NCBI GenBank assembly: GCA_030646695.1
Contig: JAUSLF010000076.1
Location: forward strand, 1 to 64,000
Length of the DNA: 64,000 bases
Direction of reading: 5' to 3'
DNA from: Nitrosomonadaceae bacterium
GTDB lineage: Bacteria; Pseudomonadota; Gammaproteobacteria; Burkholderiales; Nitrosomonadaceae
Part shown: positions 21,091 through 29,701 of the stretch, piece by piece
Position numbering within the stretch: the first letter of the stretch is position 1
Layout of the letters: every line of letters starts with the position of its first letter
Program-made: the position numbers and the translations under genes
The notes under the pieces: generated by a model
What the model saw: the letters and a program-made list of their open reading frames with translations, nothing else
Told to the model about the DNA's origin: nothing
Database searches by the model: none

Positions 21091-22902
21091 TCAATCCGCT
21101 TCACGCTCCACACTACAACAATGTGACGCCACCTGCCCTTCTTCGATCCCACGCAAGATCTCGCCAGTCACCGGATTGGGGCGAAAAGTGGTGCAGCCTT
21201 TCAATCCCTGATCGTAGGCAAGCTGATAAAGATCACGGAATGCAGCGAACTCAAAATCCACTGGCACGTTGATGGTCTTGGAAATAGCCTGATCTACATG
21301 CGGTTGAATGGCCGCCTGCATAGCCAGGTGTGCGGCGGGCGCGAGATGGCTGGCATTGACGAAAGACGGTGGCACAGAGGCGGCATTGCCTGCGGCGCGC
21401 CATCGTGCTACCGCATAATCGACTACCTGGTATTGCGCATAGCATCCATCCGGCTCCAGTACCCGTCGCGTGAATTCGCTGTCAAACACCGGCTCCAGGC
21501 CGCTCGAGATGTTATTGGCCAGGAGGCTGATGGTGCCGGTGGGTGCAATGGCGGTGAGATGGCTATTGCGGATGCCATATTGCGCAATACCGTTGCGGAT
21601 TTCGGCGGGCAAGGTACGCACGAATTCACCGGCAAGATACTTCTCCTTGTCGAACAACGGAAACGGCCCTTTCTCCCGGGCGATCTCAATCGAAGCACGG
21701 TAGGCAGCATGACAGATGGTTTGCATCACGGTTTGCGCAATCTGCAATGATTCATCACTGCCATAACGGCTGCTCAGCATCAGCAATGCATCGGCCAAAC
21801 CGGTAAACCCCAGACCAATGCGCCGCGAGCCACGCGCCTGGGCGGCCTGGTTGGGTAACGGAAACAACGAGACATCAATGACATTATCCAGCAACCGCAC
21901 GGCGACAGTCGCGGTCTCGCCTATGGCTTTCAGATCGAGACGGGCTTGCTGGGTAAAAGGCTCACGGATGAATTGGGTGAGGTTGATGGAACCAAGATTG
22001 CAGGCGCCATAAGGAGGCAGCGGTACCTCGCCGCAAGGGTTGGTCGCACTAATTTGCTCGCAGTAATAAAGATTGTTGAGCCGGTTGATGCGATCAATGA
22101 ACAGCACGCCGGGCTCGGCGCAGGCATAGTTGGCACGCATGATCTTTTCCCACAGCCCACGGGCGCGGATACGCTTATGTATTTGGCACGGGACCGGTTC
22201 GGTATCTCCCGGCCAGCAGCGCAGCAATACCTCGCCGCCGCGCACATCGGCGGGAAACAGCAACGGCCACTCCGCGTCATTACGGACTGCAGTCATGAAG
22301 TCATCGCTCACCAGCACCGAGATATTGAAATGCCGCAGTTGAGTGCGATCCTGCTTGGCGGCGATGAATTCCTCAATGTCGGGGTGATCGCAACGCAGCG
22401 TCCCCATCATGGCGCCACGCCGCGCACCGGTGGAAAGGATGGTGGCGCACATGCTGTCCCAGATATGCATGAACGAGACCGGGCCCGAAGCCACCGAACC
22501 GACGCCGTAAGCCTGGGTCCCCCGTGGCCGCAACGTGGAAAAATCATAACCAACCCCGCCGCCTTGCTGCATGGTAATGGCGCCTTCCTTCAGGGCGTCG
22601 AAGATGCCGCCCATCGAATCGGCGATGGCGCCCATGACAAAGCAATTGAACAGGGTGACCTTGTGCGCGGTGCCAGCCCCAGCCTGGATGCGGCCACCCG
22701 GCAGGAATTTGAAGTCTTGCAGGATGCCGTAAAAATGTGCCTGCCATGCTTCCGTATCGCTGTCTGCTGCGGCCAGCGCATGCGCGATGCGTCGCCAACT
22801 GTCGGCGATGGTTGCGTCGCAGACCACAGCGCCCTCGCGGTAACGGTATTTTGCATCCCAAATACGCCGGGCAATGGGTGCGGTAAAATGCGCATAATCC
22901 AT
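21091..22902 (-). CDS. nrdJ: Adenosylcobalamin-dependent (class II) ribonucleotide reductase
   Basis: With the start at ATG 22902 (MDYAHFTAPIARRIW) the protein has 603 residues. Class II features include FLPGGRIQAGAG, FNCFVMGAI, ITMQQGGGVGYDFSTLRPRG, NPCGEVPLPPYGACNLGSINL and the SHCC tail whose Cys pair re-reduces the active site. There is no N-terminal ATP cone, so overall activity regulation is probably absent. It makes deoxynucleotides with or without oxygen, using B12. I see no cobalamin riboswitch in the short leader shared with the divergent hupE. Confidence 0.93.
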   Translation of the reverse strand: MDYAHFTAPIARRIWDAKYRYREGAVVCDATIADSWRRIAHALAAADSDTEAWQAHFYGILQDFKFLPGGRIQAGAGTAHKVTLFNCFVMGAIADSMGGIFDALKEGAITMQQGGGVGYDFSTLRPRGTQAYGVGSVASGPVSFMHIWDSMCATILSTGARRGAMMGTLRCDHPDIEEFIAAKQDRTQLRHFNISVLVSDDFMTAVRNDAEWPLLFPADVRGGEVLLRCWPGDTEPVPCQIHKRIRARGLWEKIMRANYACAEPGVLFIDRINRLNNLYYCEQISATNPCGEVPLPPYGACNLGSINLTQFIREPFTQQARLDLKAIGETATVAVRLLDNVIDVSLFPLPNQAAQARGSRRIGLGFTGLADALLMLSSRYGSDESLQIAQTVMQTICHAAYRASIEIAREKGPFPLFDKEKYLAGEFVRTLPAEIRNGIAQYGIRNSHLTAIAPTGTISLLANNISSGLEPVFDSEFTRRVLEPDGCYAQYQVVDYAVARWRAAGNAASVPPSFVNASHLAPAAHLAMQAAIQPHVDQAISKTINVPVDFEFAAFRDLYQLAYDQGLKGCTTFRPNPVTGEILRGIEEGQVASHCCSVEREAD

Positions 22903-23000
22903 AACGTTCAGAATAGCACCAAGTGAGTCTGCTAATTTCGCATAACGCCTGCATGATGCAGCTACAATTCTAAAACTTGAATTAGCCGAGGCTGAGAACC

Positions 23001-23585
23001 ATGATACGAAAACCGGCCACACAGTTTCTAATTTTGTTCATTCTGCTTGGCGCAGGCAGCGCTGCCTGCGCCCATCCCGGTCATGATGTTTCCGGATTGA
23101 GCGCCGGCCTGATACATCCATTCAGCGGGTTTGATCACCTGCTCGCCATGATTGCCGTGGGTCTGTGGGCAGCACAAAGCGGCGGCCAAAAAATATGGCT
23201 GTTGCCCGCCGCTTTCATGCTGATGATGGCGGCCGGCGCAAAGTGTGCGCTGATTTATCCGTTTCTACCGCTGATTGAACCAGGCATAGCTGCTTCGGTA
23301 TTGGTGCTGGGAATTATCATCGCACTCTCGCTAAAACTTTCAGCACGGCTCAGCAGTGCGATCACCGCCTTATTCGGGTTTTTCCATGGCTACGCGCATG
23401 GGCTGGAAATGTTCGGGGCTGTTGAGCCGGAAGCGTACGCGCTGGGTTTTCTTGCCACAACCGTAGCGCTTCATCTCACTGGCATCGCGGTCGGCATCGC
23501 CACTCGTGCCCGTTTCGTGCATCTGCCGCAAACACTGGGCGCCGCCATCGCCGCCAGCGGTATGTGGCTGCTATCGACCATTTAG
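23001..23585 (+). CDS. hupE: HupE/UreJ-type nickel permease
   Basis: A 194-residue integral membrane protein. An N-terminal signal peptide ends near SAACA, followed by the HupE motif HPGHD...HPFSGFDHLLAMIAVG and about six membrane helices including FGFFHGYAHGLE. The conserved His and Asp residues are thought to handle Ni2+. It is transcribed toward the hydrogenase operon and ends 7 bp from the convergent hoxW, consistent with nickel supply for HoxH. It is divergent from nrdJ. Confidence 0.9.
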   Translation: MIRKPATQFLILFILLGAGSAACAHPGHDVSGLSAGLIHPFSGFDHLLAMIAVGLWAAQSGGQKIWLLPAAFMLMMAAGAKCALIYPFLPLIEPGIAASVLVLGIIIALSLKLSARLSSAITALFGFFHGYAHGLEMFGAVEPEAYALGFLATTVALHLTGIAVGIATRARFVHLPQTLGAAIAASGMWLLSTI

Positions 23586-23592
23586 CCTCGGA

Positions 23593-24069
23593 TCAATGCG
23601 GCAGCGCAAGCCGTTCCCATTCCCGCAAATCGGGTGCAGCACAGAGTTGTTGCAGCAAATCAAAGGATGCCTGCAGATTGATCGCTGCTTCTTGGCTTAG
23701 CGCTGCGCCCAGTTCAAAGCATTCCCCGCGCACCTGCAGAAGATAGGCGGGAGGCGGGTCTCCGTAGAGTTCCCGATAAACATGCAGTACTGCCATCGGA
23801 CTCATGACATGGGTGGTGTAGCTGGTGTCCTTTTGTGCCGCGAGGCGTGAAAAGGCATAAGGCGCCGTGCAGGAAACACTCGCGTCAATGAACAGCACCC
23901 GTTCCCGGCACTGCAGATCATATGCATGCTCCACCTGTAACTGGAAGTCGGTGAGCGTTTCGACATGCGGAAGATTCAGCGCTTGCAAATGCTCGAGCAG
24001 TAAAGGTCCGAGCGCATCATCGCCGCGACTGGGGTTACCGTAAGCAAAAATCAGCAGCGGGGCAATCAA
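23593..24069 (-). CDS. hoxW: [NiFe]-hydrogenase maturation protease
   Basis: A 158-residue HyaD/HoxW-type endopeptidase. The start is a TTG at 24069 overlapping the hoxH stop (TTGA). Nickel-sensing acidic and His residues lie in GNPSRGDDALGPLL (11-24), VLFIDASVS and TTHVMSPMAVLHVY. It clips the C-terminal extension of HoxH after Ni insertion, allowing the large subunit to fold. As the last gene of the hox operon it is stoichiometrically linked to its substrate. Confidence 0.9.
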   Translation of the reverse strand: MIAPLLIFAYGNPSRGDDALGPLLLEHLQALNLPHVETLTDFQLQVEHAYDLQCRERVLFIDASVSCTAPYAFSRLAAQKDTSYTTHVMSPMAVLHVYRELYGDPPPAYLLQVRGECFELGAALSQEAAINLQASFDLLQQLCAAPDLREWERLALPH

Positions 24070-25547
24070 GTTCTATGCCGTCCGTCGGAATCCTTGATCA
24101 GGCGCTGAATCAATGTCCCAGCCGCATCCAGCAGCTCCACCTCCAGCGGCATTTTGCCGAGAGCATGAGTAGCGCAGGAAAGGCACGGATCGAATGCACG
24201 GATCGCCACTTCGATGTGGTTGAGCAGGCCTTCGGTGATCTGCTGGCCATCCAGATACTGCAGCGCCACCTGCCGTACCGCTTCATTCATGGCCTGGTTA
24301 TTGTGGGTGGTGGAAACAATCAGATTGGCGCGTACGATCTGCTCGTCTTCGTTAATGCGGTAATGGTGGATCAATGTACCGCGCGGCGCCTCGATCACAC
24401 CGACACCACGCAACTGCCGCTCCCCGCTGCTCACCAGATCATCGCTCTGCAGATCAGGGTCATGCAGCAATTCCTGTATCGCTTCGGCGGCGTGCAACAT
24501 TTCGATCATGCGTGCCCAATGATAGGCGAGAGTGGCCTGGGTGGCGCTGCCCCCGCCAAATTCCTTGAAAATCTTGCGCTCTGCCTCTGCCAGACGTGTC
24601 GGAATAAAATCGCAATTATTGATGCGCGCCAATGGGCCAACCCGATACCAGCCCTGCTCCCTGCCACGCGCACGGATGAACGGGAATTTCATATAGGACC
24701 AGGACTTCACCTCCTCGTGAATATAGTCCCAATAATGAGTGTAATCCACGTGATCAAAAATGGTCTGACCATGCTCATCCCTGGCGCGCAGGCCACCATG
24801 ATACAGATCCAGGGCGCCGTCACTGCGCACCAGGCTCATGAAGCTGGAGCGGTAGAACCCGAAACTATTATGAAAATCTGGGCGCTCGCTGTAGATCACC
24901 TTGATCAGTTCCACCGCCGCTTGGCTCCAGGCGATGATCTGTTCTATTTCCTTGAGTAAATAATCGCGCTCATCCAGTGACAGATTCTTGTTCATACCGC
25001 CGGGGATGACGCCTGTGCCATGCACGCGTTTGCCGCTGGTGAGGCGGATGACTTCCTGGCCATACCTGCGCAGCGCCACTCCCTGTCTGGCAATATCGGG
25101 ATAAGCCGCCGCGAGGCCGGCAATGTTGCGTTTTCCTACAGCCGCATCGAAACCAAACAGCAGATCCGGCGCAGACAGGTGAAAGAAATGCAGGGCATGG
25201 GATTGCAGTATCTGCCCCATATGCATCAAGCGGCGCAGCTTGTCGGCAGCGACCGGAACCGTTGCGCCGATAATCATGTCCATCGCCTTGCAAGCCGCCA
25301 GATTATGACTCACCGGACAGATGCCGCAGAGGCGCTGCACCAGCACCGGCACTTCCCAGAAAGGGCGGCCCTGAACGAATTTTTCGAAGCCACGAAATTC
25401 GACAATATGGAAACGCGCCTGATGCACGCGATTGTCTTCGTCCAGCAGCAGCGTGACTTTGCCATGCCCCTCCACCCTGGTAACCGGTTCGATCACGATC
25501 CGTTTCAGGTTCTCAGGATGGGCGGCAGTCTCCAATTCAAAAGTCAT
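24066..25547 (-). CDS. hoxH: NAD-reducing hydrogenase large subunit
   Basis: A 493-residue group-3-type catalytic subunit. The N-terminal Ni site is RLCGICPVSHN, preceded by EPVTRVEGHGKV. The C-terminal site is FDPCLSCATHALGKMP, followed by a 23-residue tail (ending GRHRT) that the maturation protease should remove. The four Cys ligands for the NiFe(CN)2CO centre are all present. It splits or makes H2 in the cytosol with HoxY. It starts 9 bp after hoxY. Confidence 0.95.
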   Translation of the reverse strand: MTFELETAAHPENLKRIVIEPVTRVEGHGKVTLLLDEDNRVHQARFHIVEFRGFEKFVQGRPFWEVPVLVQRLCGICPVSHNLAACKAMDMIIGATVPVAADKLRRLMHMGQILQSHALHFFHLSAPDLLFGFDAAVGKRNIAGLAAAYPDIARQGVALRRYGQEVIRLTSGKRVHGTGVIPGGMNKNLSLDERDYLLKEIEQIIAWSQAAVELIKVIYSERPDFHNSFGFYRSSFMSLVRSDGALDLYHGGLRARDEHGQTIFDHVDYTHYWDYIHEEVKSWSYMKFPFIRARGREQGWYRVGPLARINNCDFIPTRLAEAERKIFKEFGGGSATQATLAYHWARMIEMLHAAEAIQELLHDPDLQSDDLVSSGERQLRGVGVIEAPRGTLIHHYRINEDEQIVRANLIVSTTHNNQAMNEAVRQVALQYLDGQQITEGLLNHIEVAIRAFDPCLSCATHALGKMPLEVELLDAAGTLIQRLIKDSDGRHRT

Positions 25548-25556
25548 GAAATGAAC

Positions 25557-26102
25557 TCAATCATAACGCAGCATTTCGTAATCCAGCTTCGGCTCCCTGC
25601 CTTCGATCAGATCGGTGAGAAACTTCCAGATCGTGTCCGCGGATGGCGGACAGCCGGGCAGGAAGTAGTCCACTTTGACCACTTCGTAGACGGGATACAC
25701 CTTGTCGAACGGCAATGGCAGTTCGGGGTCGTTGGGGATCTGGTTTCCCTCCAGCCCGCCCTCATACAGATACACTTCCTGAAAGCAGTCCCACAGATCA
25801 ATATTGTTGCGCAGTGCGGGCACTCCACCCGTGATGGCGCAGGCGCCGATCGCCACCAGCACCTTGCAGTGTTTGCGGAATTCCTTGAGCACATGCACGT
25901 TCTCCGCATTGCTCACACCACCTTCGACGATGCCGATGTCGCATGGCCCGCAGTGCTTGATGTCGGTGAACGGCGTGCGGTCGAATTCGATCATTCCCAG
26001 AAGATCGAACAGCTTCTCGTCGATATCCAGCAAAGACATATGGCAGCCGAAACAGCCTGCCAGCGAACAGGTCGCCAGCCGGATTTTCCGTTTCTCATTC
26101 AT
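25557..26102 (-). CDS. hoxY: NAD-reducing hydrogenase small subunit
   Basis: A 181-residue protein lacking a Tat signal, as expected for a soluble group 3 enzyme. The proximal [4Fe-4S] cluster Cys are in CSLAGCFGCHMSLLD (C12, C17, C20 region), IGACAITGG and FLPGCPPSADTIW. It passes electrons from HoxH to the HoxFU diaphorase. The start overlaps the hoxU stop by eight bases. Confidence 0.95.
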   Translation of the reverse strand: MNEKRKIRLATCSLAGCFGCHMSLLDIDEKLFDLLGMIEFDRTPFTDIKHCGPCDIGIVEGGVSNAENVHVLKEFRKHCKVLVAIGACAITGGVPALRNNIDLWDCFQEVYLYEGGLEGNQIPNDPELPLPFDKVYPVYEVVKVDYFLPGCPPSADTIWKFLTDLIEGREPKLDYEMLRYD

Positions 26103-26811
26103 GATCCGGCTCCATCGGTTCCATCTGCACTTCGCTGATTTTCTTGTGATCGAATGTGCGCTGGCCTATGGGTATCTTGTAGCCCTGGCGCTTGATCAGA
26201 ATCGTGCCGGTGGGGCAGACATGGGCAGCCTTGTCGGTTGCAGCGAAATTGGTATCGCCCAGTCTGCCGCTCGCGGCATTCACCACCAGACGGGTACCGA
26301 TACCGCGCCCGGAAATGCCGAACACGTTCTTGCCGTCAACCTCACGGCTGGCGCGCACGCATAGCTCGCACAAAATACAACGATTGAGGTCAAGAAATAT
26401 ATCGGGATGCGAAGCATCCACTGCGCGTGGCTGATAAAAGTGCGTGTAATGCGGACTCAGCATATTCAGGTAATAGGCCGCCGCCTGCAACTGGCAATTA
26501 CCCGATGCTTCACATGCCGGACAGATATGGTTGCCTTCCACGAACAGCATCTGCACCAGCGCCTTGCGGTCACTGTTGAGTTCGGGCGTATTGTTTGCCA
26601 CTACCATATCCTCCGCAGCCGGCATGGTGCAGGAGGTCATGTTGCGGCCGTTGACGCTTACCACGCACAGCTTGCAACTGCCGTGTGGCTCGAATTGCGG
26701 ATTGTGGCATAGGTGCGGAATATACACGCCGGCCGCCAGCGCAGCGTTCATGATGGTCTGGCCATCCTGGAACGGCACGTTTTTGCCGTCGATCGTAATG
26801 GTCTTGCTCAT
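26095..26811 (-). CDS. hoxU: NAD-reducing hydrogenase diaphorase iron-sulfur subunit
   Basis: The start is set at ATG 26811 (MSKTITIDGKNVPF), which overlaps the hoxF stop (ATGA), giving 238 residues. It has an N-terminal [2Fe-2S] ferredoxin fold with HLCHNPQFEPHGSCKLC, then a NuoG-like segment with HICPACEASGNCQLQ and RCILCELCVRAS, that is, further Fe-S ligands. It conducts electrons between HoxY and HoxF. It lacks the molybdopterin-like domain of NuoG, as usual for HoxU. Confidence 0.94.
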   Translation of the reverse strand: MSKTITIDGKNVPFQDGQTIMNAALAAGVYIPHLCHNPQFEPHGSCKLCVVSVNGRNMTSCTMPAAEDMVVANNTPELNSDRKALVQMLFVEGNHICPACEASGNCQLQAAAYYLNMLSPHYTHFYQPRAVDASHPDIFLDLNRCILCELCVRASREVDGKNVFGISGRGIGTRLVVNAASGRLGDTNFAATDKAAHVCPTGTILIKRQGYKIPIGQRTFDHKKISEVQMEPMEPDHE

Positions 26812-28619
26812 GGCAGGTGCGCCCATGTGTCATCCCTGCCGGTGATGTTGCGCGCGGTCTCCAGCGCCCCGTCCAGGTCAAAAGCCGGTTCGAATGCCAA
26901 GTCCTTCAGCTTGTGCTGATAGGCATCCGGAAACTTTTTCAGCATGTCCAATACCGGATTCGGTGCAGTATGCCCCAGCCCGCAGTGGCTCATGGTCTGC
27001 ATGATGTGGCCAAGCTGCTTCAATTCCTCCAGATCGGAAACCGTACCGTGGTCATTTGCTATTTTATCTACGATCTTTTTCTGCAACTGCGTGCCCACGC
27101 GGCATGGAGTGCAGAAGCCGCAGCTTTCATGGGCAAAGAAGTGGGCGAAATTCTGTACGATCTGCAGCAAGTCGCGTCCGCGCTTGAACACGGTGAACGC
27201 TCCTGCGGTAGGCAGGTCCTCAAAGGAAATGCAGCGTCCGAATTCCTTTGAGGAAACCAGGATACCGGAAGGCCCGCTCACTTGCACCGCGTAGGAGTCT
27301 TCTGCACCGCAGTCGTCGAGGATTTCATGCAATGTGACGCCAAATGGATATTCATAAATACCCGGCCTGGCGCAATCACCGGCAATGCTGAGAATTTTGC
27401 TGCCGCTGGATTGCGCCGTACCCATGGCTGCGAACCACTCACCGCCCTGTGCCGCGATTCTGGCGGCGCAGGCCAGGGTTTCCACGTTATCCACCACCGT
27501 GGGCTGGTCGAGGTAACCGTGGGTCACCGGGAACGGTGGGCGATTACGCGGGCGGCCGCGCTTGCCTTCAAGCGACTCGATCAGTGCCGATTCTTCACCA
27601 CAGATATAGGCACCGGCGCCGAGATGAATTTCAATATCGAAATCGAAACCTGTTTCGCCCAGTATATTTCTGCCCAATAAACCGGCTGCACGCCGCCGCG
27701 CCAACACCTGTTCCAGTTTGTTCAGCAGGTAGCGGTACTCGCCGCGCAAATACAGGAACCCTTTGGTTGCACCGATTATCCGCGCGCCGACGGTCATACC
27801 TTCGCATACCAGATCGGCGTAGCTGTTCAGCAGTACGCGGTCCTTGAAAGTACCCGGTTCGCCTTCGTCGGCATTGCACACCATGTAATGCTGCTCGCCC
27901 GGAGAAGCGCGGCACATCGACCATTTCCTGGCGACGGAAAAACCCGCACCGCCACGCCCGCGCAGCCCGGATGCTTCCATCTCCAGCAGCGTCGCAGCGC
28001 TGCCCCGGGCCAATGTCGCTTTGATCGCAGCACCGGGCGCGAAAGGTTCGCCCAATAATGTGCCGGAGCGGCGGATATTGTCCTTGACCTCGAACAGCCT
28101 GGGCGGCCAGTCGCAAACAGGTTTCCTGCCACGGATCAGCTCTGCGATCAGATCAAGCCGCTCGTGATCCAGATTGGTGAGCGGCCAGCCATTGACCAGC
28201 GCTGCCGGACCCTGATCGCACATGCCGGTGCAGGAAGTGCTGTCCACGCTCAGCAGACTGTCTTCCGATACCTTGCCTGGCTCCAGCCACAGCTTGTGGC
28301 AGAAATACCGCATCAACTCCGGATTGCCCTGCATCTGGTCGGTGATATTGTCGGAAAACAGGATGCGGTATTCGCCTACCGGCTTGAGCGACAGGAAAGA
28401 ATAGAAACCGGCCACGCCTTCCACACGCGTTCTCGGCACGCCGAGATGGGCGGCAATGCAAGTGATCGCCGCAGGAGGAATAAAATGAAATATTTCCTGC
28501 ACCTCGCGCAGGATTTGCAGCAGCTGGTTCGCCTCACGCCCATGCCGTTCGAACACGGGTGCGAGTTGCTGTTCGATCTGAGGAAACTCGCGAGGCTCCA
28601 TAAAACCATTCTCCGCCAT
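26808..28619 (-). CDS. hoxF: NAD-reducing hydrogenase diaphorase, FMN/NAD-binding subunit
   Basis: The start is set at ATG 28619 (MAENGFMEPREF), giving 603 residues; the upstream in-frame TTG is less likely. An N-terminal NuoE-like domain (about 1-160, with STSCTGMCDQGP) is fused to a NuoF-like domain: GLRGRGGAGF (NADH), CNADEGEPGTFKDR (FMN), GAYICGEESALIESLEG and the [4Fe-4S] site ESCGFCTPCRVG. It oxidises or reduces NAD(H). The NuoE-NuoF fusion is as in Cupriavidus HoxF; no separate hoxE is present. Confidence 0.95.
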   Translation of the reverse strand: MAENGFMEPREFPQIEQQLAPVFERHGREANQLLQILREVQEIFHFIPPAAITCIAAHLGVPRTRVEGVAGFYSFLSLKPVGEYRILFSDNITDQMQGNPELMRYFCHKLWLEPGKVSEDSLLSVDSTSCTGMCDQGPAALVNGWPLTNLDHERLDLIAELIRGRKPVCDWPPRLFEVKDNIRRSGTLLGEPFAPGAAIKATLARGSAATLLEMEASGLRGRGGAGFSVARKWSMCRASPGEQHYMVCNADEGEPGTFKDRVLLNSYADLVCEGMTVGARIIGATKGFLYLRGEYRYLLNKLEQVLARRRAAGLLGRNILGETGFDFDIEIHLGAGAYICGEESALIESLEGKRGRPRNRPPFPVTHGYLDQPTVVDNVETLACAARIAAQGGEWFAAMGTAQSSGSKILSIAGDCARPGIYEYPFGVTLHEILDDCGAEDSYAVQVSGPSGILVSSKEFGRCISFEDLPTAGAFTVFKRGRDLLQIVQNFAHFFAHESCGFCTPCRVGTQLQKKIVDKIANDHGTVSDLEELKQLGHIMQTMSHCGLGHTAPNPVLDMLKKFPDAYQHKLKDLAFEPAFDLDGALETARNITGRDDTWAHLP

Positions 28620-28696
28620 GACACTCAGTATATGTGCGTTATGCCTTGCCGCCAAACTGAGAAATGAGTTCCGCCGAGAACCTGTTTAGCGGTTCC

Positions 28697-29701
28697 CTAG
28701 CATATCCGCGGCAGCGGGTCATCTTCCAGCTCTTCCAGAATGCGCTCGCCGCCCAGTTCGGTTTGCAATACCACATGCGCACGCCCCGCGTGGACACTGC
28801 CGATGATCGCAGCTTCTCGCCCCTGTGGCAGTGCCTGTAATCGCGTCAATGCCTCGGCCGCTTGCGTCGCCTCCACCACCGCCACCACCCGCCCCTCGCA
28901 TGCCAGAAACATCGGATCGTAGCCCAGCATCTCGCATACGGCCGCCACTTGCTCGCGCACCGGAATCGCAATCTGGTCCAGTCTCACTTCCAGACGGGTG
29001 GCGCGGCAGATTTCATGCATTACTGTGGCGAGTCCGCCTCGCGTCGGGTCGCGCATGAAACGCAAACCAGCAAGCGCAGCCAGTACCTGCGTCAAAGACA
29101 ACACACTTGCCGCATCCGACAGCAGTTCACCACGCAGACCGAACTGCTCGCGTGCCAGCATCACGGCGATGCCGTGATCTCCCACCGGCCCGCTCACCAG
29201 AATCGCATCGCCGGGTTGGATGTGATTCATTCCAAGTTGCAACTGTCTGGGCCGGATGCCAACACCAGTGGTGGCGAGATAGAGCCCGCCGCCTTCGCCA
29301 CGCGGGACTACCTTGGTATCGCCTGCCACCACCACCACCTTCGCTTCACGCGCGGCTGCGGCGAGACTGGCGATAATGCGTTCCAGTTTGGCGATTTCGA
29401 AACCTTCTTCGATAAATGCATTGAGCGTCAGATAATGCGGCACAGCTCCTGATACCGCGAGATCGTTCACTGTTCCATGTACCGCCAATGAACCGATAGT
29501 GCCGCCCGGAAACTCCAGCGGTTGCACGGTAAAGCCATCGGTCGTTATCATCACGACTCCTTCCATCGCGGGCAATGCAGCCGCATCCGCCTGGACATTG
29601 AGCAGCGGATTGGCAAGATGGCACGCGAACAAAGTCTCGATCAATTCGCGCATGTAACTCCCGCCGTTGCCATGCGCAAGGCGAATATGCGTATCATCCA
29701 T
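28697..29701 (-). CDS. hypE: Hydrogenase maturation protein HypE
   Basis: With ATG 29701 (MDDTHIRLAHGNGG) the protein has 334 residues. It has the PurM-like ATP-binding fold (VVVAGDTKVVPRG, TGVGI, DPTRGGLATVMHEI) and ends with the diagnostic PRIC tail, whose Cys receives the carbamoyl group from HypF and is dehydrated to thiocyanate. This provides the CN ligands of the NiFe site. The start overlaps the hypF stop by eight bases, coupling the two partner enzymes. Confidence 0.95.
   Translation of the reverse strand: MDDTHIRLAHGNGGSYMRELIETLFACHLANPLLNVQADAAALPAMEGVVMITTDGFTVQPLEFPGGTIGSLAVHGTVNDLAVSGAVPHYLTLNAFIEEGFEIAKLERIIASLAAAAREAKVVVVAGDTKVVPRGEGGGLYLATTGVGIRPRQLQLGMNHIQPGDAILVSGPVGDHGIAVMLAREQFGLRGELLSDAASVLSLTQVLAALAGLRFMRDPTRGGLATVMHEICRATRLEVRLDQIAIPVREQVAAVCEMLGYDPMFLACEGRVVAVVEATQAAEALTRLQALPQGREAAIIGSVHAGRAHVVLQTELGGERILEELEDDPLPRIC

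Noticed and set aside
22903-23000. Possible cobalamin riboswitch before nrdJ
   Set aside because: The region is under 100 bp and no B12-box-like block could be found.
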